Part shown: piece by piece, positions 54,598 through 63,724 of the stretch
How the letters are laid out: each line of letters opens with the position of its first letter
How positions within the stretch are numbered: position 1 is the stretch's first letter
Source: Desulfofarcimen acetoxidans DSM 771
GTDB lineage: Bacteria > Bacillota > Desulfotomaculia > Desulfotomaculales > Desulfofarciminaceae
Length of the DNA stretch: 64,000 nucleotides
Reading direction: 5' to 3'
Assembly: GCF_000024205.1 (NCBI RefSeq)
Contig: NC_013216.1
Location: 1,364,001-1,428,000, forward strand
Notes under the pieces: generated by a model
Database searches by the model: none
Told to the model about the DNA's origin: nothing
What the model saw: only the letters and a program-made list of their open reading frames with translations
Made by a program: the position numbers and the translations under genes

Positions 54598-55902
54598 ATG
54601 AAGTATTGGGATCAAAAAAACGAGACAATGTCCGGGGAAGAGCTGGCGGCCCTTCAATTGGAAAGGTTAAAGAACCTGGCAGTCAGGCTGTATGAGAATG
54701 TTCCTTTTTACAAACAGTCTTTTGATCAGACTGGCATAAAACCGGCCGATATCAAATCTATGGAAGATTTAAAATACCTGCCTTTTACCACTAAGCAGGA
54801 TTTGCGCGATAATTACCCCTTTGGCATGTTTGCTGTTCCTATGCAGGACGTTGTAAGAGTACATGCATCCTCAGGGACAACAGGCAAACCTACCGTTGTC
54901 GGTTACACAAAAAATGATCTAACCATCTGGGCGGATTTGGTGGCACGGGCTTTAACCATGGCAGGAGCTACCAGGACAGACCTGGTGCAGAATGCTTATG
55001 GCTATGGATTTTTTACCGGGGGACTGGGCGTACATTACGGTACTGAGCGTATCGGGGCCACTATAGTTCCTATTTCAGGCGGCAATAGCTCCAGACAGCT
55101 CATGATTATGCAGGATTTTAAAACTACCATCTTGACCTGTACACCAAGCTATGCACTGCACCTGGCAGAGGCTGCCTGTGAAGCCGGTATTGATTTAAAA
55201 ACTCTGCCCCTGAAAGCCGGTGTTTTCGGTGCGGAACCCTGGACAAATCAGATGCGCAACCAATTGGAGGAATTATATGGTATTATGGCTCTGGATATTT
55301 ATGGATTAAGTGAAGTGCTGGGACCGGGAGTGGGCTGTGAATGTGCTGTGAAAGATGGCCTGCATATTTTTGAAGATCACTTCATTGTAGAAATCGTAGA
55401 TCCGGAAACAGGAAAGCAAGTGCCTGACGGGGAAAGGGGTGAGTTGGTATTTACCACTTTGACCAAAGAGGCCCTGCCCATTATTCGCTACCGCACTAGG
55501 GATATTTCTGTGATTAGACGCGAACAATGCGCCTGTGGCCGTACACATGCCCGTATTGAGAGAATCACCGGCCGGACTGATGATATGCTGATTATCAGAG
55601 GTGTTAATGTGTTTCCTTCTCAAATTGAAAGCGTTCTGCTTGAATTTGGGGAAACAGAGCCTCATTATCAATTGGTAGTGGACAGAAAAGGCAGTCTGGA
55701 TAATCTGGAGGTGTGGGTCGAACTTTCCAGCAGCATGTTCTCAGACAGGGTAAGATTTTTGGAAGATTTAGAACACAGGCTGAGACATAAAATTTTATCT
55801 GTATTGGGTATTTCCGCCCGCATCAAGCTGGTAGAGCCTCATACAATACCCAGAAGTGAAGGTAAGGCTAAGCGTATAGTAGACCGCAGAGAGCTTTCTT
55901 AG
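54598..55902 (+). CDS. paaK: Phenylacetate-CoA ligase
   Basis: The enzyme activates phenylacetate (or other aryl acids) with ATP and CoA. The 434-residue protein has the AMP-binding motif [16 protein letters not shown], the [12 protein letters not shown] strand and [24 protein letters not shown], in PaaK family order. It lies in the same unit as the thioesterase, downstream of a probable Phe T-box. The start is ATG 54598. In anaerobes PaaK feeds aryl-CoA either to degradation or to reductive carboxylation into aromatic amino acids. Confidence 0.93.
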   Translation: MKYWDQKNETMSGEELAALQLERLKNLAVRLYENVPFYKQSFDQTGIKPADIKSMEDLKYLPFTTKQDLRDNYPFGMFAVPMQDVVRVHASSGTTGKPTVVGYTKNDLTIWADLVARALTMAGATRTDLVQNAYGYGFFTGGLGVHYGTERIGATIVPISGGNSSRQLMIMQDFKTTILTCTPSYALHLAEAACEAGIDLKTLPLKAGVFGAEPWTNQMRNQLEELYGIMALDIYGLSEVLGPGVGCECAVKDGLHIFEDHFIVEIVDPETGKQVPDGERGELVFTTLTKEALPIIRYRTRDISVIRREQCACGRTHARIERITGRTDDMLIIRGVNVFPSQIESVLLEFGETEPHYQLVVDRKGSLDNLEVWVELSSSMFSDRVRFLEDLEHRLRHKILSVLGISARIKLVEPHTIPRSEGKAKRIVDRRELS

Positions 55903-55911
55903 GGTAAAAAC

Positions 55912-57534
55912 ATGCCTCTTAGACCTATAGACTATCCAATTGAAGCCCAGACTCACCCGGCTCATTACTTGATGCATAAGTATTGGGCCAGGAAGCCCCA
56001 TAATCTGGTTAACGCGTATATCAAACATTTCACCGGGCCGGGCGATTTAGTGCTGGATCCTTTTATGGGAAGCGGAGTAACAGTAATAGAAGCACTTAAG
56101 CTAAAACGTCGAGTATGCGGGGTTGATATAAACCCGGTAGCACATTTTATTGCCACAAATACAATTGTGCCTGTTTCACTGTCTGAACTGCAAGAAAACT
56201 ATACATTATTGTCCGGTCATATTGCTCCGGTTATTAACAAGTTTTATTCGACCATCTGCATACACTGCGGAAAACCTGCCATTGCTGTTTCCTATCAATG
56301 GTTTAACGGAGAACCCAGAGAAGTAAGTTATAAATGCAGCTGCAGCTCCGGGAGAAAGTCCTTAACCAAAGCTTTTTCCACTGCCGATCAGGAGTTGTTG
56401 GAAGCTACTGAGAGAGATTTTGCCGAACTGGTTAATGTTTATGATATTTTGCTGCCTACAGGGGAATTACCCCAAAATAGTCAGATTAACGCTCCCGGTT
56501 ACCGGGTCATAGATTTGTTTACCAGGCGCAATCTTTTGGTGCTGGCCATTTTAAAAAAATATATCGAAGAAATAGTCTCCGAAGATGTCAGAGAGCTTAT
56601 GCGATTTATTTTTTCCGCTTCTTTAGTGCAAGCATCTAAAATGATATTGCATGCCAGGGGACAGGGCCCCGGGTGGAAGGTAATGGGATACTGGGTTCCG
56701 CTTGATAAAGGTTCCCAGGAGTTAAATGTTTGGCATTACTTTTCCAATAAATATAAGCGTGTTTTACGAGGCAAGACTGAAACCAATAAATTAATAAGCT
56801 CAACTGATTATTGCCTGCTTCAGCAGAGTTCTTCCGACTTGCCGCAACTGGCTGATAACAGTGTGGACTATATTTTTACCGATCCGCCTTATGGCGGTTC
56901 AGTACCTTACCTGGAGATGAGCGCACTCTGGGCAGCCTGGTTAGGTTTTTCCTTGAATTACCGGGAGGAGATTGTTGTCAGCAAAAATGAGACGTACAAT
57001 AAATCCCTGGAAAACTACCGCCAAATGCTGTTGGCTGCTTTTTCGGAAATATATAAAAAACTTAAAAACGGTTCTTACATGTCTATAACCTTTCATAATA
57101 AGGATTTGCGTACCTGGAGGGCCCTGCTTTACAGTGTGCGGGAAGCAGGTTTTACGATGGTTAACCTGGTACACCAGCCTCAGGCCAAACTGTCTTCATC
57201 CCAGGGACTTTACCATAAAAAAAGAATCACCGGAGACTTTATCCTGAATTTTATTAAATCACCTTCAAAAAATATATTTAAACCGGCCGGGCTTAATTTT
57301 GAGGCAACAGTTCTCAGCAAAACAAGAGAACTGTTGACCGGGCAGAAAAAGGTTACCACTGACTTGGTCTACAGGGAGTTAGTGCCTTTATTTGCTAATA
57401 CCGGCCTGTTGGACGAAGAAGAAGTACTGCAAAAGAATTTGGAGCAAATACTTAATAAACACTTTGAACAGGTTAGAGAGATAGAACAAACAGGAAATCG
57501 TGGTAAGGAGTTAGAGGTGTACACGTGGAAATAA
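55912..57534 (+). CDS. Orphan DNA methylase, N6-adenine/N4-cytosine type
   Basis: The 540-residue protein has a SAM-binding motif near the N-terminus (LDPFMGSGVTVIEAL, residues about 45-60) and the catalytic TDPPYGGSVPY (about 320), so order is motif I then IV. A cysteine-rich insert (CIHCGKP, KCSCSSG) lies between, possibly a zinc finger. It resembles DUF1156/site-specific DNA methylases. No restriction enzyme or specificity subunit lies nearby. Nine bases separate it from paaK. Confidence 0.82.
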   Translation: MPLRPIDYPIEAQTHPAHYLMHKYWARKPHNLVNAYIKHFTGPGDLVLDPFMGSGVTVIEALKLKRRVCGVDINPVAHFIATNTIVPVSLSELQENYTLLSGHIAPVINKFYSTICIHCGKPAIAVSYQWFNGEPREVSYKCSCSSGRKSLTKAFSTADQELLEATERDFAELVNVYDILLPTGELPQNSQINAPGYRVIDLFTRRNLLVLAILKKYIEEIVSEDVRELMRFIFSASLVQASKMILHARGQGPGWKVMGYWVPLDKGSQELNVWHYFSNKYKRVLRGKTETNKLISSTDYCLLQQSSSDLPQLADNSVDYIFTDPPYGGSVPYLEMSALWAAWLGFSLNYREEIVVSKNETYNKSLENYRQMLLAAFSEIYKKLKNGSYMSITFHNKDLRTWRALLYSVREAGFTMVNLVHQPQAKLSSSQGLYHKKRITGDFILNFIKSPSKNIFKPAGLNFEATVLSKTRELLTGQKKVTTDLVYRELVPLFANTGLLDEEEVLQKNLEQILNKHFEQVREIEQTGNRGKELEVYTWK

Positions 57535-57902
57535 TAACCGGCAGCAATGAGGCTGCCCATGCCGCGTTAACAATATTATTTCATTTATCGCTAATATTTG
57601 CCGGTCACGTTGCGGGTGATGTTTTGCTGCAGATGAACAGGCTTTCCAAATTAAAGAGAAAACATCTTTGGGCACTGGGCTTGCACGTGTTTCTGTGGAC
57701 TGCCATGATCTGTTTTGTGCTGCTATATTTAAAGATTTTTGCATTCTGGAAAATGCTTTTCCTTTATATTACTCATTTTATTATTGATTGGCTGAAATCT
57801 TTTTTTAAGCCTACTCCGGGCAGTTTAGGTGGATTAACCAAAGTAGATGTCGTGGACCAGTTGCTTCACCTGGCAACTCTGGGTCTGGTGTATTTTTTTT
57901 AG
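57525..57902 (+). CDS. DUF3307 family membrane protein
   Basis: The 125-residue protein has three or four hydrophobic helices and the family landmarks GHVAGDVLLQ, HVFLWTAMICFVLLYL, THFIIDWLK and VDQLLHLATLGLVYF. DUF3307 proteins are unknown in function but are frequent in mobile and phage-related regions. It overlaps the methylase gene by 10 bases (GTG start), implying translational coupling. Confidence 0.85.
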   Translation: MEIITGSNEAAHAALTILFHLSLIFAGHVAGDVLLQMNRLSKLKRKHLWALGLHVFLWTAMICFVLLYLKIFAFWKMLFLYITHFIIDWLKSFFKPTPGSLGGLTKVDVVDQLLHLATLGLVYFF

Positions 57903-57913
57903 AAGAATCTTGA

Positions 57914-57951
57914 GGCTAAACCGGGGTTTCGTCTAAAGACTTGGTTTAGCC
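57914..57951 (+). terminator. Hairpin after the methylase-DUF3307 unit
   Basis: GGCTAAACC and GGTTTAGCC (9 bp, arms 57914-57922 and 57943-57951) lie 12 bases after the DUF3307 stop. The T-tail is weak (CTTGATTTG), so termination is probable but not certain. Confidence 0.65.
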
Positions 57952-58003
57952 CTTGATTTGCTTCGGTTAGTATAATTTTTAGTCATTTAACTTTTTAAAA
58001 CTG

Positions 58004-58032
58004 TTGACAGGAACTCATTTTTTTTATATACT
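58004..58032 (+). promoter_or_regulatory. Sigma-A promoter of the tRNA genes
   Basis: A consensus TTGACA (58004-58009) and TATACT (58027-58032) are separated by 17 bases. Transcription would start about 58039, about 20 bases before tRNA-Asp. Confidence 0.85.
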
Positions 58033-58057
58033 AAAAAACGCAAGGAATATAATAGTT

Positions 58058-58134
58058 GGAGCTGTGGTGTAGTGGCCTAACATGCCGGCCTGTCACGCCG
58101 GAGATCGCGGGTTCGACCCCCGTCAGCTCCGCCA
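58058..58134 (+). tRNA. tRNA-Asp (GTC)
   Basis: A 77-base cloverleaf: acceptor GGAGCTG/CAGCTCC, anticodon loop with GTC, T loop GTTCGAC, with CCA encoded at 58132-58134. The promoter at 58004 and a terminator at 58233 enclose it with tRNA-Gly in one transcript. Confidence 0.96.
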
Positions 58135-58145
58135 TACATACACAC

Positions 58146-58220
58146 GCGGAAGTAGCTCAGTGGTAGAGCATCGCCTTGCCAAGGCGAGGGTCGCGAGTTC
58201 GAATCTCGTCTTCCGCTCCA
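58146..58220 (+). tRNA. tRNA-Gly (GCC)
   Basis: A 75-base cloverleaf: acceptor GCGGAAG/CTTCCGC, anticodon stem TCGCC/GGCGA with loop TTGCCAA and anticodon GCC, T loop GTTCGAA, CCA encoded at the end. It follows tRNA-Asp by 11 bases. Confidence 0.96.
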
Positions 58221-58232
58221 TTTAAAAGCCGT

Positions 58233-58264
58233 AAAGCTGTTACTTACAAGTAGCAGCTTTTAAT
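58233..58264 (+). terminator. Terminator of the tRNA pair
   Basis: AAAGCTGTTACTT and AGTAGCAGCTTT (58233-58260) form a stem with one G-T pair, followed by TAATTTTAT. It separates the tRNAs from the nurA operon. Confidence 0.75.
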
Positions 58265-58294
58265 TTTATATCTTTTATCCGGGAGAGGATATTT

Positions 58295-59278
58295 TTGATT
58301 GCAACTAAGCTTAACGAAGAACTGAAAAAGATAAATGTTGAGCTTAAAAACCGCTTCACCGGTTTTTTGTCAAAAACTGAGCTGCGCCAAAAGCTGGCCG
58401 ATAACCTGGGTAATTTAAAAGAACTGAGCAATCTTAACGCTGAAGAAATAGTAAAATGGACAGGTGGCCGCCCCGTGGCCGCGGTTGATGGCTCCGTAAA
58501 TTCCGTTGGCTCAGTTTTTCCCTACATAATATATTTGTTGCAAGCCCAAGCCATGATCTCAGACAGCAAAAATGAGGTGCTGGCAGAAATATTTTCTCCC
58601 CTGGTGCCTGAGCATTACCTGCAGCTTTCTAATCTGGCGGAAGAATTGCAGACATTGCCCGAGCAAGCAGTAATGCAAAAAAAGGATCTTGTCCTGACTG
58701 AGTTGGAATTAGCCGCGGCCATCCGGGCTGTACAAACCTATCACCCATTTTTAATATTATTTGACGGGGGTTTTGCCAGGTTTGAAAGATATGCTTTTGC
58801 TGCCTGGCAGGAATACCAAAAGCTGGCCTTGGCCGGCGGAGTGCTGACAGTTGGAGTCATAGAGGAAGCAAAATCCTTCGGTCTGGCAACCGCCCTGGGT
58901 TTATCCGGCAGCAATCCGCAGGTTTATGACCGGGAACTATTATTTGGCCTGCTGCAGCCGGGCGAGGCTTTTTTGCCTGACTTTGGGAATGTAATAAAAA
59001 AGCGGGGTTATTATACTGCTTTTGCTCGTTTTTCTCAATCTCCTCAGGCTGTAGCCTGTGATTTTCTGGACGAGCAGCAGGGACAGGCAGAACAAATCAT
59101 GAACTACCTCTATGCGATTACCCCTTCCGGCTCACGGGGCATACCACTGCTGCTGGATATCGTTGATGCAGAAATTAAAATCTCCCATAAGGAAATGGAG
59201 ATGCTGGCAGAGGTATGCCTGGATTCTGATATCAGGGAAAAATACTTGATAGCTAACAGGAAACGACGAGATTTTTAA
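58295..59278 (+). CDS. nurA: NurA-type nuclease
   Basis: NurA is a 5'-3' nuclease that works with the HerA ATPase in archaeal DNA end resection. The 327-residue protein shows AAVDGSVNSVG with Asp65, LFDGGFARF with Asp157, and KKRGYYTAFARFS near the end. This set of acidic residues and basic end motif is the NurA pattern. The start is TTG 58295 after GGGAGAGG. HerA follows 16 bases later, so they likely form the complex. Confidence 0.88.
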   Translation: MIATKLNEELKKINVELKNRFTGFLSKTELRQKLADNLGNLKELSNLNAEEIVKWTGGRPVAAVDGSVNSVGSVFPYIIYLLQAQAMISDSKNEVLAEIFSPLVPEHYLQLSNLAEELQTLPEQAVMQKKDLVLTELELAAAIRAVQTYHPFLILFDGGFARFERYAFAAWQEYQKLALAGGVLTVGVIEEAKSFGLATALGLSGSNPQVYDRELLFGLLQPGEAFLPDFGNVIKKRGYYTAFARFSQSPQAVACDFLDEQQGQAEQIMNYLYAITPSGSRGIPLLLDIVDAEIKISHKEMEMLAEVCLDSDIREKYLIANRKRRDF

Positions 59279-59294
59279 GCAGGCAGGTGAGAAG

Positions 59295-61115
59295 ATGCAG
59301 GTTGTAGGTGTAACAACTCAGCAGGAGATATTTGTCGCCTCACGTGATAGAAAGTTTGAGATAAATGAAATTTTACTGATTGAAGACAGTGAGAGGAGCA
59401 ACCCCTGCGGCGAAGTGGTGGAGACTCAGTCCTTTAACAGGTATATTCCCCTGTCCACCGAACATAATGCTATTGTCGATGAGAAGGTAATCCTTGCTTT
59501 AAAAGCAGTGGGCTATGAAATAGATAAAGAGGAAATAAACCTGGCCAAGCTGAGGATTATCGGTGAAATCAGCACGCCTGTAAGCGTCGGTTCCAAAGTC
59601 AGGCTGCCTGACTTCGGTGAAGTCAGTGATTTATTGCTTCAAGTGAAACCGCAGCAAGGACTGACTTTGGGAGAAATTAGGGGCACGGGCAGTCTTTTTT
59701 CCACAATGCCGGGAGAACTGCAAAAGGTCCTGGCCATGTATGAAGGAAACAGGGTTGCCTTGCAGAAATCGGTGCCTTTCGTATTTAATTATAAGGCTAT
59801 GAATGAATATCCTCATATCGGTATTTTCGGCGGGTCGGGTTCGGGTAAATCCTTTGGGCTCCGGGTAGTAATTGAGGAATTTATGAAAAAGCCTGTTCCC
59901 GGCCTGGTTTTAGACCCTCATTATGAAATGGATTTTTCCAGAGATTTTCCTGGTCTGAAGCCGGAACAATGTTATAATTACCGTGACAGGTTTTTACTGT
60001 TTTCCGTAGGCCGTGAGGTCGGTGTCAACTTTGAGGACCTGGATACGGGTGCCTTAAAAGGTTTGCTGGGAGCGGGAGAGCAGCTTACGGAGGCAATGGA
60101 CAACGCTGTAGGGGTTTTGCACAGCAGGAAGGATTCTTACACTTCTTTCAATTCAAAGATCAAATATATGATGCTGGCGCTGGAGGGAACCGAACCTGAG
60201 GGATTGGCAGGCGCGGAACGGAAAATATATGAGGCCATGCTAAAAATAAAAGACCGGGTCGGCCACCTGGCCACAGTAAGAGGTATTGCCTGGAGATTAA
60301 ACAACCTCTTCCATGAGGGTCTTTTTGCCTCTAATACCAGACCGATTGAGGACGCCCTGATGGCCGGTAAAACAGCTGTGCTGAGAGGCCCGCTGAAACT
60401 CTTACAGATTTACGGTGCCTATGTCTTTGACCGTCTTTATAAAAAACGCAGAGATTACCGCGATGCCTGCCAGAAAGGGGAGTCAGGCGACTGGTTTCCG
60501 CCTTTTGTCATATATACGGACGAAGCTCACTCTTTTGCCATGAAAGGTGACCGGGACACTCTTTCCAAACGGGTGATTAAAACTATAGCCCAGGAAGGCC
60601 GCAAATACGGGGTTAATATTTGCCTGGCCACACAGAGGCCGGCTCTGCTGGATGACACGGTGACTGCTCAGTTGAATACCAAAATTATCTTTCGTACCGT
60701 GCGCTCCCATGATATAGATGTGATTAAGGAAGAAACTGATTTGGGCCCGGAGGAGAGCCGGCGGCTGCCTTATCTGAACTCGGGCAATGCCTTCATTTCC
60801 TCCGCCATTACCGGCCGGGCCATCCCCATCAGGTTCAGGTGTGCTTCTACGGTAAGCCCGCATGGGATCAATCCGTTTGACGAGCTGGCCGAGTATTTTA
60901 GCGATCATGAGCAAACCTTATGGTCGGCTGTACGCGAATTGCTCCCTATCGAAGAAGGTGGTGAGCATATTTTTCTACCCTTACTGGAGAAAAAACTGGG
61001 TAAAAATATTACGGCTCAAGAGATGTTTGCCTTAATGGAGAAGTACGTGGCGGAAGGTAAAATATTAAAGGAAAAGGCACTATTCGGCAATAAGTATTTG
61101 CTCTACAATAAATAA
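59295..61115 (+). CDS. herA: HerA-type DNA translocase ATPase
   Basis: HerA is a hexameric FtsK/HerA family motor. The 606-residue protein starts with a HAS-barrel-like domain (about 1-130), followed by a DUF87 ATPase with Walker A GIFGGSGSGKSFG (about 175-187), Walker B FVIYTDEAHSF (about 403-412) and ICLATQRPALLDDT sensor region. Its neighbours NurA and Mre11-like nuclease fit an end-processing complex. The start ATG is at 59295. Confidence 0.9.
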   Translation: MQVVGVTTQQEIFVASRDRKFEINEILLIEDSERSNPCGEVVETQSFNRYIPLSTEHNAIVDEKVILALKAVGYEIDKEEINLAKLRIIGEISTPVSVGSKVRLPDFGEVSDLLLQVKPQQGLTLGEIRGTGSLFSTMPGELQKVLAMYEGNRVALQKSVPFVFNYKAMNEYPHIGIFGGSGSGKSFGLRVVIEEFMKKPVPGLVLDPHYEMDFSRDFPGLKPEQCYNYRDRFLLFSVGREVGVNFEDLDTGALKGLLGAGEQLTEAMDNAVGVLHSRKDSYTSFNSKIKYMMLALEGTEPEGLAGAERKIYEAMLKIKDRVGHLATVRGIAWRLNNLFHEGLFASNTRPIEDALMAGKTAVLRGPLKLLQIYGAYVFDRLYKKRRDYRDACQKGESGDWFPPFVIYTDEAHSFAMKGDRDTLSKRVIKTIAQEGRKYGVNICLATQRPALLDDTVTAQLNTKIIFRTVRSHDIDVIKEETDLGPEESRRLPYLNSGNAFISSAITGRAIPIRFRCASTVSPHGINPFDELAEYFSDHEQTLWSAVRELLPIEEGGEHIFLPLLEKKLGKNITAQEMFALMEKYVAEGKILKEKALFGNKYLLYNK

Positions 61116-61129
61116 GGACGTGTTGGTTA

Positions 61130-62104
61130 ATGAAGTTTCTCTACATGACTGATACCCATATCAGGGGCAACAGCCCGCAGGGACGGCTGGACAATTTTCC
61201 GGAAACACTGGCTCGAAAACTCAGTGAGGTTGTCCAACTGGCCAACCGGCTGGAAGTTGCAGCCCTGCTGCACGGGGGTGATTTGTTTGACACACCTAAT
61301 CCAACCCTGGCTGTTACGGGTATTTTTACCGATATATTAAAGCAATGCCGCGCGCCGGTGATTGCTGTAGCCGGCAACCACGATCTTTTTGCTTACAACC
61401 CGGCAACACTGGGCCGTACTATGCTGGGCTTTCTGGCCAGGCTGGGCTTGCTTAAACTGCTGCAGCCGGGAGAAAGGCTTTACTTCAAATCACCTAATTT
61501 AACAGTTCAATTGACAGGGCAGCATTTTCATGCCGAGCTGGACAGGGAAGAACCCCGCCGGGGTTACCTGACAGACAAGAAAGACTGTGATTTGGCCGTT
61601 CATATGGTGCACGGCATGCTTTTGCAAAAAAATATATTCCCGGGAGCTTTGTATACTTTGATTGAGCATATAGCCCCTCATACCCAGGCTGACTTTACAT
61701 TGTGCGGTCATGCACATCTGGGCTTTGCTGATACCAAAATAAACGAGCGCTATTTTATTAATCCCGGCGCCATGGTCAGGCTCAGCGCGATGCCGGAAGA
61801 GATTAGCCGCAGGCCTCAAGTTGTTTTGCTGGACTTTTCCTCTGCTGCAGCCAAATACAGCAAGATACCTTTACAATCTGCCCTGCCTGGCGAACAGGTG
61901 TTGGACAGATCACACATAGATGCTAAGGTTTTTCAGGAAGAAAAACTGGCCGCTTTTGTGCAAAGCATTAAAGCCGCGGGAGAATATGAAATCTCTGACA
62001 TTAACGATATTGTCAACAATATAGCCGTCAGTAAAAAGCTGCCGGATGAGGTGAGAGAGGAAGCCTTAAAACGCCTGGCCGCAGTTCAGGAGACTTTAAG
62101 CTAA
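61130..62104 (+). CDS. Mre11/SbcD-like nuclease
   Basis: The 324-residue protein has calcineurin-like nuclease motifs MTDTHIRG, LLHGGDLFDTP, VAGNHDLF, HMVHGM and LCGHAHLGFA in the order used by Mre11/SbcD. It lacks the longer C-terminal capping domain of SbcD (about 400 residues in E. coli). With HerA and NurA before it and a Rad50-like ATPase after it, it is likely the nuclease of a Mre11-Rad50-type complex. The start ATG 61130. Confidence 0.88.
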   Translation: MKFLYMTDTHIRGNSPQGRLDNFPETLARKLSEVVQLANRLEVAALLHGGDLFDTPNPTLAVTGIFTDILKQCRAPVIAVAGNHDLFAYNPATLGRTMLGFLARLGLLKLLQPGERLYFKSPNLTVQLTGQHFHAELDREEPRRGYLTDKKDCDLAVHMVHGMLLQKNIFPGALYTLIEHIAPHTQADFTLCGHAHLGFADTKINERYFINPGAMVRLSAMPEEISRRPQVVLLDFSSAAAKYSKIPLQSALPGEQVLDRSHIDAKVFQEEKLAAFVQSIKAAGEYEISDINDIVNNIAVSKKLPDEVREEALKRLAAVQETLS

Positions 62105-62131
62105 GAGTTTTTTGGGGTAGGTGGTATAAGC

Positions 62132-63712
62132 TTGTTTATTAAAAAAATCAGTCTGGAAAATTTTCAATCACATGCCAGCACGGAAATTGAATTGCCGCCC
62201 GGTCTGACTATCATTGTGGGCGAGTCTGACAGGGGCAAATCAGCTATAATCAGAGCCCTGCGTTGGGTTTTTGAAAATGAACCGAGCGGTACGGAGTTTA
62301 TCCGGGCAGGCACCAGGTCCTGCCGGGTTTCAGTGGAGACAGATGAAGGAGTTGTCGTAACGAGAGAACGTACGCCAACCAGGAACCGTTATATTGTAAG
62401 ATATGCCGACGGCAGGGAGGAAACCTTTGAAGGTTTCAGAAATGAAATACCGCAGGAAGTTATTGCCGCCCACGGCGTAACCAAAGCGAAACTGGACAAT
62501 GACCTGGAGGTGTCTTTGAATATTGCTCCCCAGTTAGACGGGCCTTTTTTGTTGACTTCTCCCGGTTCTTTGAAAGCTAAGGCCATAGGCCGCTTATATA
62601 GAGTTCACCTGATTGACGCGGCTATCAGAGATGCCGCGCAGGATATTAGCAAACTAAGCAAAGAAAGCGCGCAGATAGAAAGCCGTTTAAGTGAGTTGGA
62701 GCAAAAGCTGGCGGAATTTGAGGATTTGCCGGATATTGAAGCCAGGCTGAAAAAAGCCGGCCGGCTAATGGAAAATATGAATAAACTTACGGAACGAAGA
62801 AACATGCTGCTGCAGGTGCAGTCTAAACTGAATTTGCTGTATAACGAGAAGGAGCAGCTTGCTTTGACTGCCGAAAAACTCGATCGGTTAGAACGGGCTT
62901 CCATGCTCTGTCAAACTGCTGAAAACTTAACCGGTAAAAAACAAGAACTTTCAGCGATCTGCCGGAAATTAAACACAACAACGGACCAATTGCGAGCAGT
63001 TCGTATAATGATAGAAGCTACAGCCAGGATAGAACAGGGTCAAGAGCAATTTGAGCTTTTAAGCAAAATATCGTTGACTAAAGCTGATTTGGCTGTTTAT
63101 TACGGCAAGCTTAACAGGATAAAACCTGCCAGGCGGCTTCTTGCAGAAACTGTCCGGCAAACCGAGCCGGTGCCGGCCGCAATAAAACGCCGGCAATTGC
63201 TGGAGGACAGCGTTAATGTCTATAGCAGTTTGGATACTGTAAAAAAGAAATTAAAAGATTTAAAAAGCCGGCAAAAAGAATATCTGGCCGTAATGAACCA
63301 AACCGATAACCTTAAACTGGCATTTGTTAAGCGTGATCTGGTCAGCAAGATTGAGCAGAAATATATAGCTATGGTTAATATAAAACGCCTGTTGTCTGAA
63401 CTCAAACAGGAAATAACAGCAGAAAATATTTTTGTAAACCGGACAGATCGCCTGTCGGCAATTCAAAAGCAGTATGAGCAGATATCAGAACTAACGAATA
63501 AGTTGTCTCAGCTAAAAAACTACCTGCTTCAGAACCAAAAGCTAAGGGAAAGGATTAAAAAGGGCCATGAGTTTTTGCAGCAAAGAGAGGCCGAAATACT
63601 CTTAGCTATTGAGGAATACAGCACTCAGCTGAAAGAATTAGGCCAGTGTCCCACCTGTTTCAGTAAGTTGGACCAGTTTACTATTGAGCATATTGTCTCG
63701 GAATTAAAATAA
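62132..63712 (+). CDS. Half-Rad50-like ATPase ending at the zinc hook
   Basis: The 526-residue protein has an N-terminal ABC-type ATPase lobe with Walker A VGESDRGKS (about 29-37), a long coiled coil (about 170-500), and a CPTC zinc-hook motif (Cys506, Cys509), then ends 17 residues later. A normal Rad50/SbcC continues with a second coiled coil and a C-terminal lobe with the signature motif and Walker B. No such sequence is found downstream in the remaining 290 bases. The missing lobe must be a separate subunit, or the ATPase works without it. TTG start 62132. Confidence 0.83.
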   Translation: MFIKKISLENFQSHASTEIELPPGLTIIVGESDRGKSAIIRALRWVFENEPSGTEFIRAGTRSCRVSVETDEGVVVTRERTPTRNRYIVRYADGREETFEGFRNEIPQEVIAAHGVTKAKLDNDLEVSLNIAPQLDGPFLLTSPGSLKAKAIGRLYRVHLIDAAIRDAAQDISKLSKESAQIESRLSELEQKLAEFEDLPDIEARLKKAGRLMENMNKLTERRNMLLQVQSKLNLLYNEKEQLALTAEKLDRLERASMLCQTAENLTGKKQELSAICRKLNTTTDQLRAVRIMIEATARIEQGQEQFELLSKISLTKADLAVYYGKLNRIKPARRLLAETVRQTEPVPAAIKRRQLLEDSVNVYSSLDTVKKKLKDLKSRQKEYLAVMNQTDNLKLAFVKRDLVSKIEQKYIAMVNIKRLLSELKQEITAENIFVNRTDRLSAIQKQYEQISELTNKLSQLKNYLLQNQKLRERIKKGHEFLQQREAEILLAIEEYSTQLKELGQCPTCFSKLDQFTIEHIVSELK

Positions 63713-63724
63713 GGGGGCAGCAGC

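Noticed and set aside
58058-58294. Attachment site from integration into tRNA-Gly
   Set aside because: No second copy of the tRNA 3' end was noticed downstream in the window and no integrase gene is present; the far edge may lie outside.
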